Assembly: GCF_021869535.1 (NCBI RefSeq)
Contig: NW_026262668.1
Span: 22,635,732 to 22,699,731, forward strand
Direction of reading: 5' to 3'
Origin: Mytilus californianus
Taxonomy: Eukaryota; Mollusca; Bivalvia; Mytilida; Mytilidae
DNA: 64,000 nucleotides
Position 1 is the stretch's first letter, and each line of letters opens with the position of its first letter. Below the pieces are notes generated by a model. It ran no database searches. It saw only the letters and a list, made by a program, of their open reading frames with translations, and was not told the origin of the DNA. Made by a program: the position numbers and the translations under genes. Below are positions 31,480 through 40,513 of the stretch, piece by piece.

Positions 31480-32470
31480 CCAAATAATTAATGTTGACGA
31501 AGTTGGCGAATAGAACATAAAAAAAATAAATGTAGGCGAACTTGGCTAAGTTTGTGAACATTACATATAAAATAATGTTGGTGAATTTGGTGAACAATAA
31601 TGATTTTGTAAAGGTTGGCGAACTTGGCAAACATTAAGGGACCGTGCAATATTTATCAGGCAGGTAGGACCAGTGCAAATTCTGGTTATGACAAAACACA
31701 GTTAATGTCATATACTGATTTGAGCCGTAAAAACTAAATGTCCTATGACATTCATGCAGAAAAAAAGTATTTGGTTGTTTGGTTTTTTACTGTCAAATTT
31801 AGGGATTTAATTAATAGGTAAGAAAAAGCTACAATTTTTAGTTTAAATAAATCTTCATGTCCTATGGTCACCAAAGGTGAAAAAGTGGAGACCCTTTGCC
31901 TGAAGTGGATGAAAAATATGTTTGTCCAACTATTGTTTAAGCACTAGTCCCACCTGCCTGATAAATATTGCACGGTCCCTAATAATTCGTAAAGGTTGGC
32001 GAAGTTGGCGAACAGTAATGATTTCGATAATGTTGGCGAAGTTGGCAATCAGTAATGATTTCGTAAAGGTTGGCGAAGTTGGCAAACTGTAATTATTTCA
32101 TAAATGTTGTCGAACAGTGGCGAACTTGACGAACAGTAATGATTTCATAAATGTTGGCGAAGTTGGCGAACAGTATAATGAATTCGTAAATGTTTGCAAA
32201 GTAAGCGAACTGGGCGAACAGTAAGTGTTGGCGACGTTGGCGAATAGTACTGGTTTCGTAAAGATTGGCAACGTTGGCGACATTGGCGAACAGTAAGGAT
32301 TTCGTAAAGGTTGGCGACGTTGGCGAACAGTAATGATTTCGTAAAGGTTGGCGACGTTGGCGACGTTGGCAAACAGTAATGATTTCGTACATGTTGGCGA
32401 AGTTGGTGACGTTGGCAAACAGTAATGATTTCGTAAATGTTAGCGACGTTGGCGACGTAGGTGAACATTC
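31480..32470 (+). repeat. Minisatellite with GTTGGCGAAGTTGGCGAAC
   Basis: Units of about 36-45 bp carry AGTAATGATTTCGTAAAGG and one to three GTTGGCGA(A/C) modules. The array is interrupted by the MITE at 31,638-31,979. The reverse complement core equals the minisatellite at 12.4 kb. Frames of about 100 codons on the minus strand are repeat translations, not genes. Confidence 0.85.
31638..31979. mobile_element. 342-bp MITE with 39-bp inverted ends, TAA target
   Basis: The ends GGGACCGTGCAATATTTATC.. are inverted repeats of 39 bases with two mismatches. TAA flanks both sides (31,635-31,637 and 31,980-31,982). A 3-base TAA/TTA target suggests a PIF/Harbinger-type MITE; that placement is inferred. 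It splits the minisatellite, so it inserted after the array formed. Confidence 0.8.
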
Positions 32471-32564
32471 ACATAATCCTGTACCAGAATGCAAATACAG
32501 TAACTATTGTTGTTATAAAGTAAATACATTTAAGTGAATGAAAATTACAACAAAGTGTGAATAT

Positions 32565-33190
32565 AAAAATAAGGAGATGTGGTATGATTGCCAATGAGAC
32601 AGCTATCCACCAAAGTTCAAATGAAGTGGATGTAAGCAATTATAGGCAACCGTACGGCCTTCAACAATGAGAAAAACCCATACCGTATGGTCGGCTAAAA
32701 AGGGCCCCGACTTGAAAAATCTGAAACATTTCAATTTGAAAACTAACGTCCTAATTTATAACAAAACAGTTTACGAAAAAAATATGACAGATCTGAAACA
32801 TTTCAATTTGAAAACTAACGTCCTAATTTATAACAAAACAGTTTACGAAAAAAATATGACAGACATAAACCAACTGCAACCACTGAACCACAGGCTCCTG
32901 ACTTGGAACAATCACTTAAAAAATGTGGTGGGGTTAACATGTTTGTGAGCGCTCTACCCTCCCCTAACCTGGGACAGTGGTGTAACAGTACAACATAAGA
33001 ACAAACTATAAAAATCAGTTGAAAAAGGCTTAACTCATCAGATGGATACAAATAGAAATACATCTAACAAAAACACAGAGTGGATGTGGACGGGTACTTA
33101 TACATCCCAAAAACAAAAAAGACACTAAGTACAGATCTGAGAGTACTCTCAGTTACTGACAGCTTGTTCAAAGCCAATACCAGCTAATGA
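32565..33190 (+). repeat. Dispersed repeat with internal 72-bp duplication
   Basis: It starts AGGAGATGTGGTATGATTGC, then ACGGCCTTCAACAATGAG, AAAGGGCCCC, CACAGGCTCCTGACTTGG, CCTCCCCTAACCTGGGACAG and AGTACTCTCAGTTACTGACA. 32,719-32,790 is repeated exactly as 32,791-32,862. On the minus strand it resembles the Penelope-associated 3' repeat. Overlapping frames are not genes. Confidence 0.65.
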
Positions 33191-34250
33191 AAAAAAAAAT
33201 CTTGTATCTAATACTTGTTTGTCTTGTTCTAAACAAAGCTTATGGTTACAAATACTGGATTATGTAAAACATATCTAAGTTGATTTAGTAATATAAATTT
33301 CAGCTTCAAATTGCAAACGTTGAAGACGTTGAATGAATGAATGATTGATATATGGTGAACGTTCAGCGACTAATAATATGTGCATATTAAAGGCAATAAA
33401 GTCGAACGAATATGTACAAGAACATTTTACAGGCTGACAATTTAATAGTCCACAGCATCACAGTCTCCAGTTACTTACCCTGAGCAACCAAATTTTTGAT
33501 TTTTCTCATAACATCATTGGACATAGCGAAAATGAAGAACACATCAATTTCAAAGTACATATTTGGTTTGATCGATCGAGGATCAAACTCACGAACTCCC
33601 TAATATTCAAGATGAGCACACAGCTACGCAAATCACAGATGAAGTGTTCAAAACGCTTGAAAAGCCAAAAACAACCAGTGCATAATATTGTTTCCAATGT
33701 TTTTTAAAAAGAATGTACAAAACAAACAATAATTCATAAATCGATTAAGTAAATTATGATATGAAAATTAAGCTGGATTTATTTAGGAATAAAGTGGGAA
33801 AAATTGTAAATTCGACCACGTAACCATCGTTTTTTTTTAATTCTATTATCAGGGAAAGCGTCTCCCGCGTGATTATGTTGGCGTAAATATAAAAAAAGAG
33901 ATGAGGGCGGGAGAAGAAGGGAAGCTGAGAGGTAGATGAATCCATGCTTGGTGGTGTTTAATTCATGCAAAACCAATACATTTTGTCATAAATAAAATAA
34001 AGATTGCTGACGTGCAATAGTGTAATGTGCTATAGAATTGCCACGTGTTCAATACTCGAAACATGTAGGAATTTTCCAAACAATTCTAGAACTAGGGTGG
34101 GAATGATTGGCTAACAATAGATATATGGGAGGAGTAAGCAATCCAAATTACTGTTTTAACAGGTTAAGCGATAAACTTCATCCATCAATCACTTATACTC
34201 ATTTCAAATAATAAGTTGTTTTGTGCATAGAGGATAAATTGGAAGTGATA
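33191..34250. other. Mostly unannotated; possible tRNA-like relic at 33,560-33,640
   Basis: Only weak structure is seen. On the minus strand GTAGCTGTGTGCTCATCTTG, then GAGTTTGATCC about 25 bases on, loosely resembles a tRNA-derived sequence. No protein gene is recognised; the overlapping minus-strand frames of about 63 codons look like chance. Confidence 0.35.
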
Positions 34251-34251
34251 A

Positions 34252-34408
34252 ACAATTAAAAATAGCGGTTAACCGATAAAAATAACGGTTAACCGATATA
34301 TAAATAGCGATTATCCGATAAACATAGTGGTTAACCAATAAAAAGCGGTAAACCGACATATAAATAGCGGTTAACAGATAAAAATAGCGGTTAATCGATA
34401 AAAATACC
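34252..34408 (+). repeat. About 20-bp minisatellite with palindromic CGGTTAACCG
   Basis: About seven units of the form AAAAATAGCGGTTAACCGAT, some decayed. The centre CGGTTAACCG is its own complement. The minus-strand frame across it is a repeat product. Confidence 0.85.
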
Positions 34409-34440
34409 TTTTGAACCAAATGGTACACCATACATCTAAA

Positions 34441-34620
34441 AACATATGATGTTTAGCGCAGTGAATATGCAAGTATTTCCAAAATTTGGCAACAGCAAAT
34501 TTTGAAAAGACTTATTTGTATTTCCTTGCCGATATTAAAGTACTGGCTACTGAGCTAGTGATTCCCTCGCGATCGGGACTAACAGTCCACTATCAGTGGT
34601 ATCGACCCGGTGGAACCATA
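34441..34620 (-). repeat. Hairpin-rich repeat Q, minus orientation
   Basis: CCAAAATTTGGCAACAGCAA, AAAGTACTGGCTACTGAGC, GGGACTAACAGTCCAC and GGTATCGACCC are the complement of the plus-strand copies at 37,300-38,800. Confidence 0.65.
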
Positions 34621-34679
34621 CCAACTACCATTGACTTATCATAAGTGGTTCCCTTTACAATAACCTAAACACAAACTTT

Positions 34680-35420
34680 AATTTGTAAATGTAACAGTTT
34701 CAAAGTTAATGAACCATGCTGAGGGGTGGAGCCATATAACCACCATGGAAAAGAGACTTGCAAATGCTAATACATCTGCACACCAAATACCATTGACTTA
34801 AAATTAGTGGTTCATCTAAAACTGATCTAATCACAAACTTAAAATATAAACTGTGCAAAAATTTCAGTCAATAGACCATTACTGAGGAGGCGAAGCCAAA
34901 TAATTTCCATGGAAATGAGATGTGTCAATGCTAATCTGCATACCAAATATTATTGACCTTCAACTCGTGGTTCCCCTTAAACTCTTAAACTGACATAATC
35001 ACAAACTAATACATGTAAAGTATGCAAAAAGTTTAAAAGTCAATAGACCATGACTTGGGCGGGGGGGGGGGGGGGGGATAATCTCAATTGAAATGAGATG
35101 TGCAAATGCTAATGCATCTACATAACACACATTATTGACCTACCACCAGTGGATCCTCTTAAACTGACCTTATCACAAACTGATACATGTAAAGTAAGCA
35201 AAATGTTCAAAGTCAATAGACCACGATTGAGGAGACGGGGCTAAATAATCTCCATGGAAATGAGATGTTCCAATGCTAATACAACTGCATTCCAAATAGC
35301 ATTGACCTACCACTAGTGTTCCCCATAAACTGACCTAATCACAAACTATTAAATTGTTGACGCCGTCGGAAACAGCATACATAAGTCTCGCTTTTTTGAC
35401 TCCATCAAGGCGAGACAAAT
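34680..35420 (+). repeat. Array of about 170-bp monomers with GTCTCGC terminal hairpin
   Basis: CAATAGACCA (or ATGAACCA) followed by GAGG..GGAGCC/GAAGCC and CCATGGAAATGAGATG recurs at about 34,712, 34,871, 35,041 and 35,214. A tract of 17 G interrupts one unit (35,061-35,077). The right end is GACGCCGTCGG followed by a hairpin GTCTCGC..GCGAGAC (35,385-35,416). No matching left motif was found, so the left end may be lost. Confidence 0.7.
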
Positions 35421-35639
35421 TCCATATATAGACCTCATTTAGAACCGACAAATGAATGTCTGCACAATAATTATTTGCTATAGATTATTGCCGTTCTTAG
35501 TCTTCAGTAATCAAGAAAAGATTTTTAAAGACCAGGGCCAGTATGCATAAAACATCTTATTAAACCTTAAGTGACCCTTAAACTTAGATTTCACAAAGAA
35601 TTAGATCTTCGCATGTACTCATCCGAGCATATATAATTT

Positions 35640-35970
35640 CAGAAGTACCGACCCAATGGTAGTAATACCATACACGGTACCAATTTTACTGAACGATATG
35701 CGCATTTCGACAATAAATGTCTTCCGTGATGTTTAGGGCCAAAAGTTTTAAAAATCCAAAACTTATTGGAAAGATGAAGAGCATGTAAACCAAAAATGAC
35801 TGAACATTTGGACAAATTCAGGCAATGAATCAGATATTTGCATGAGGCAGATATATTCCTTTATCTGAAATTATTTCCAAAATTTTGCAACAGCAAATTT
35901 TGAAAAGACATTAATTTTGTATTTTCTTGCCAATATCAAAGTACTGGCTACTGAACTAGTGAAAAAGTAA
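35640..35970 (-). repeat. Repeat Q, minus orientation, second fragment
   Basis: ACGGTACCAATTTTACTG, GCATTTCGACAATAAATG, CCAAAATTTTGCAACAGCAA and AAAGTACTGGCTACTGAAC match, as reverse complement, the plus-strand copies right of the FLYWCH relic. Confidence 0.65.
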
Positions 35971-36109
35971 TTACAGTAGGTGTAAAGTGATTAAGTAGAT
36001 TAATGGCACACGACCTATGGCACAGGACCTGAAAAAAATATTATTTTCTCCTTTTTTTTTCACTTTTACATGCAATTGCATAACCCTCCTCCTTTTTTAA
36101 CCCGGGCTG

Positions 36110-37262
36110 GTACCTGTTTGGTTTCTGTCCCACTGTTTAGGAAGCACTTGATGGTAAATAGCTGCTTGAATGGTACCTTTACCACTTTGAAAGTGCCGTC
36201 CATATACCAACATTTGGACTTAGACAGTAATTGTAGTTACTGATCTGTGGCTAAGACTATATATCTTTGACCATTCTTTTTGATATCAGCTTTCAGGAAG
36301 TTGTCCGGCAGGTAGTATTCTGCAAGATCGAAATCTAGGTGTTTTGGCTCAGGAGGACGATCTTTTTGACGTCTACGATTACATTGTCTTTTTAAATTAG
36401 TGATGGCAGGACGACTTGCCTCCGGCAGGTTTACATTAGCATGTGTTGCTAGAATTGTCTTCACAATCTCTGATGATCTAGTAAAAGCATGGGCTGGTAA
36501 TGCCGCTTGTGCCTTGACAGTTGATGAAATTGTGGCCGCAACCACTGAACCAGGTGTAGAAGGATGATTATGTGGTACTTTGCCTGGAACGAATTTGTCA
36601 CTTATTTGGCTAACCGCTGCTGGACACCTGTTATTTTTACCTCTTACACTACACCACCACCAGGTCTTTTCATCTTGCTGCCTTTTAACAGTGAAAGAAA
36701 AACCATCACTAGAATAAAGCTTATGTTTACCACGTTTGGTACCTTGGTCTAATATCTTGTAAGTAATTGTGGCAGTTGTATCAATGCCCTCCATAGGGTC
36801 GTCAACCGAGCTGTCAGACAGAGACCCTTCGTTGACTGGGACCGGAATAACAAACGAGCGATTGTTAATGTCAAATGTATCGTCTGCAGCATGGTCCGAG
36901 TCAGAGTTGTCTTCGGTTATGACTCTAGGTGGTGGTCGGCGTCTAACAATATAATGATCTGAATCTGAGTCACTGTCCCTGAAAAGTTTTGGTCTGCCAA
37001 TAAGTATATCTGGCGAGCTTAACACCGGACCTGTGTCGGAGTCGTTGAAATGGGCTACAGGTATGGCCGGTCTCTGTGAGGCAATATCATGATCTGATTC
37101 GAAATCACTGTATGCTACAAGACTTAGTGGTCTAGGTTGTTGCTCAGTTGGTAAGGGTTGGTCCACAATAAGGCAGTTAGAACAACTCCAATCGATATCG
37201 GCCTTTGCTTTGGCCGCTTCTCTGTATGCATCTCTGGTAATGCCTGTGTGGCATGTACGATG
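36110..37262 (-). pseudogene. Broken FLYWCH / MULE-type transposase-related gene
   Basis: The minus-strand frame opens after a good splice acceptor (TTTTGTAACAG, exon from 37,262) with CHTGITRDAYREAAKAK and DWSCSNC, which looks like the end of a PHD-like zinc finger. An acidic Ser/Asp-rich linker follows, then a FLYWCH-type finger: KHKLYSSDGFSF, WWWCSVRGKNNRCPAA, and VPHNHP supplying Cys, Cys, His, His. After YIVLATDQ there is a TAA stop (36,237-36,239), yet the frame continues with LQLLSKSKCWYMDGTFKVV, the beginning of a MULE transposase fold including its first Asp. It runs out near 36,110. It is a dead, 3'-truncated copy, and the same stop is in unit 2. Confidence 0.75.
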
Positions 37263-38794
37263 CTGTTACAAAATATTCTAAATTATTTTTGACTAAAGAA
37301 TATATCACCATCATGCAAAACTCTGATTCCTTGCCCGAATTTGTATATACTTTGTGTCTTATGGTTTATAAGCTCTTCACTTTTAGCACGTTTTGGATTT
37401 AAAATATTTTGGCTTCATTTATTCTCGAGAAACGCATCTGGTGCAGTAAAATTGGTACCGTTAATGTCATTACTATCACTGGGTCAATACCGCTGCTGGT
37501 GGACTGTTAATCCTTTATCAGGAAGGAATCACAGTCAAGCCCAGTAGCCAGTACTTCGGTATTGGCATGAAAATACGGATAAAGTGTTTTCAAAATTTGC
37601 TGTTGCAAAATTTGGGAAATTATCTAAGATAAAATAATATATCTCCTTCGTGCAAAGCTCTAATTCCTTGCCCGACTTGTCAATTTTTTTTGGGGGGTCA
37701 TTTTTGCTTTATAACCTCGTTATTGTTTTAAAAACTTTTGGTTTTGCAAATATTTTGGCTTCATTCATTGTCGAAATGTGCATCTGGTGCAGTAAAATTG
37801 GTACCGTTAATGTTTTTACTAACACTAGGTCGATACCTCTACTGGTGGACTGTTAGTCCTCGATGGAAACACTATCCCAGTAGCCAGTACTTTGGTAATG
37901 TCATGAAAATCATGCAAATACGGATATTTTGTTATAAAAAACATATCAAAGATACCAGGCTAATAATTTTGTACGACAGAGGCGCGTTTTGTCTACAAGA
38001 CTCATCAATAACGCTCGAAGTTAAAAAGCCAAATTAAGTACGATGCCGAAGAGCTTTGAGGACCCCAAAATTCGAAAGGTTTTGCCAAATACAGCTAAGG
38101 TGATCTATTTCTGGGGTCGAAATTTCATAGTATTTCGAACAATTGAAAGTTTTATAAACAGTTAATATATAAATATGACCATATCAATTATATATCATGT
38201 CAACACAGAAGTGCTGAATACTTTTATGGTGAAAATTTTAAAATTATTTTGGATTAGGGAATATATCACCCTCATGCAAAGCTTTGATTCATTTCCCGAC
38301 TTTAGCTATACTATCTGTCTCTAATGGTTAATAATCTCTTCACATTTTGAATAAGTTTGGTTTTTCAAATATTTTGGCCTTGATGATCAAGGAAGAGACA
38401 TTTATTGTTAGTTCCCGATCGCGAGAGTATCACTAGCCCATGCAGTATCCAGTACTTCAGCACTGGCATGAGAATACGGATATTGTGTTTTTAAAATTTG
38501 CAGTCGCAAAATTTTTGATATTATTTAAGATGAAGGTATATATCTCCCACATACAAAGCTCTGATTCCTTGTCGGGCTTTTATATTTTATGTCATTTTTG
38601 GTTTATAGGCTGTTCATTTTTTTAATAAGCTTTTGAAATTGAAAGTTTTTGGCTTCGGGCATTACTGAAGACATGCATTGTCGAAATGCGTATCTGGTGT
38701 AGTATAATTTGTACCGTTAATGTTGTACTACAACAAAGTCGAAAACTTTGCTGATGGACTGTTAGTCCCCGAGGTTATCACTAACCCAGTAAAA
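37263..38794 (+). repeat. Repeat Q, plus orientation, multiple copies
   Basis: GTGCAGTAAAATTGGTACCG recurs at about 37,441, 37,790 and, decayed, 38,697. GCCAGTACTTCGGTATTGGC or variants recur at about 37,543, 37,877 and 38,449. AAATTTGCTGTTGCAAAATT and GATTCCTTGCCCGA recur between them. The motif CAGTACTTCGGTACTG is itself palindromic. Frames here are repeat products. Confidence 0.7.
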
Positions 38795-39520
38795 AGTAAA
38801 ATCACAAAAATACCGAACTTCGGTGAAAATTCAAAACGGAAAGTCCCTAATCAAATGGCAAAATCAAAAGCTCAAACACATCAAACGAATGGATAACAAC
38901 TGTCATATTCCTGACTTGGTACAGGCATTTTCTAATGTAGAAAATGGTGGATTAAACCTGGTTTTATAGTTAGCTAAACCTCTCATTTGTATGACAGTCT
39001 CATAAAATTCCATTATATTGACAATGATGTGTGAACAAAACAAAGAGACATAAAAGGTAAAAATGTCAAAATAGGGGTACAACAGTCAAAATTGTATTAT
39101 AATCTTAATCACTATGAAAACAAAAAAATATGTAACAAATAAACACAAAAAGACATATAGACAAAGCACATAAGCAAAAATGAAAGACAAGAATACAAAA
39201 ATTTACCATAGCACAATGACACAATGACGGGATGTATAAGTACCGAGCCACGTCAAATGAATAACCCAAAAAATAGACTAAACAGTAAAAGTAATATTCA
39301 AAAAGACAAATACAAGAATACTATAACACGTTATTAAGATGATAAGCAACGTCAGTACCCAGAATCTATACTTCAAGACCATCGTGTTTTATTTGTGAAT
39401 TTGATACGGAATATTTATCAACAAGGTCTTGGTACCTTCCGATGAACTTTTTAAGAAAAATAACGAGACGTTCTTTGACATACTCCTGGTTCATCAACTT
39501 TCTGCTCAGACACTGGTAAC
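38795..39520 (+). repeat. Dispersed repeat inserted within repeat Q
   Basis: The block from AAAATCACAAAAATACCGAA to GCTCAGACACTGGTAACG separates two repeat Q copies, which resume at 39,521 with GCCAGTACTTCGGTACTGGC. Part of it (38,880-39,030) is also found, decayed, at 4,290-4,490. Confidence 0.5.
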
Positions 39521-39830
39521 GTAAGCCAGTACTTCGGTACTGGCATGAAAATATGGATAATGTGTTATTAAAATTTGTGGTTTTAGTAACAGTAACACAC
39601 TTTTGGAAATTATTTTAGGAATATACCTCCCTCATGCAAAACTCTGGTTCCTTGTCTGGCTTTGGGTATAAGTTTTGTCTTTTTGTGTATATAAGCTCAT
39701 AAGTTTTAGATTTTCAAAATATATTGGCCTCAAGCATCACCCAAGGGACATTTATTGAAAAGCACATATGGTGCAGTAAAATTGGTAGCGTTAGAATTCT
39801 TTGTAATAATAATTCATGAACTAAAATCTA
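39521..39830 (+). repeat. Repeat Q, last copy
   Basis: It carries the palindromic CAGTACTTCGGTACTG, then TCATGCAAAACTCTGGTTCC and GTGCAGTAAAATTGGTAGCG. Confidence 0.65.
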
Positions 39831-40445
39831 GACACACCAAGGACCAAGTAAATCTTGAACTAGTTCAGTCGTTTAAGGGGTTAAGGCCTTTGAAACAAAA
39901 TAAAAAATAAGATAACCGATTTGATCCTTTAAAATATTTTTTACAATCATCAAAAACAACTTTGATTGGCTCATTATCGATGCTCACGATTGTCTCTTTG
40001 GTATAGTCTTAAATGGGAAAACAGTAAATGTCTTGTAGACATTTCACAAAATTGTGTTTTGCAGCTTTCTTCACAATCAGGGGAGAAGCGGTGAAAATCT
40101 TATAGTTCACCCGTGAGGCATGTATTTGATCTTTAATGAAACCATGTAATGAGTTCTTTGTATATTAAAGGAGAAAGGGAAATAAACGTTGATATCAATA
40201 CCCAAAAAGCAAATGTTAATAATGCAAATGCAAATGATGTTCTGAACTTTCTGTAACTAATCACATCTTTTATTTTATTATATGCCTAAAATTCAAATTT
40301 GTGTCCAATCTTAAAATCACATTTATATGATAAAAGCCAGCATGCTATCATGATGAGATTCCATCTGGACCCAAAGTATTTCGTAAAATGAATATTTGTG
40401 TAACCATGACCTTAACCTTTTAACATTTTGACTGGAAATTCAACC
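39831..40445. other. Unannotated stretch
   Basis: No gene, RNA or clear repeat is recognised. Confidence 0.45.
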
Positions 40446-40447
40446 AG

Positions 40448-40513
40448 CTGTATATATAAAAATAAGAAGATGTGGTACGATTGCCAAAGAGACAACTCTC
40501 CAATAGAGATCAA
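40448..40513 (+). repeat. Dispersed repeat, left fragment split by core element
   Basis: AAGAAGATGTGGTACGATTG, CAAAGAGACAACTCTCCA matches the start of the copy at 32,565. It breaks at AGAGATCAA and resumes at 43,198. Confidence 0.7.

Noticed and set aside
32093..32494. Three overlapping minus-strand frames of 106-133 codons (and copies at 48,995-49,396)
   Set aside because: They translate the GTTGGCGAA minisatellite in all three frames; the peptide repeats follow the DNA period.
36237..37164. Intact 309-residue protein gene
   Set aside because: The apparent first codon is GTG, the frame continues upstream to a splice acceptor and downstream past a stop into a transposase domain, so it is an internal piece of a broken gene.
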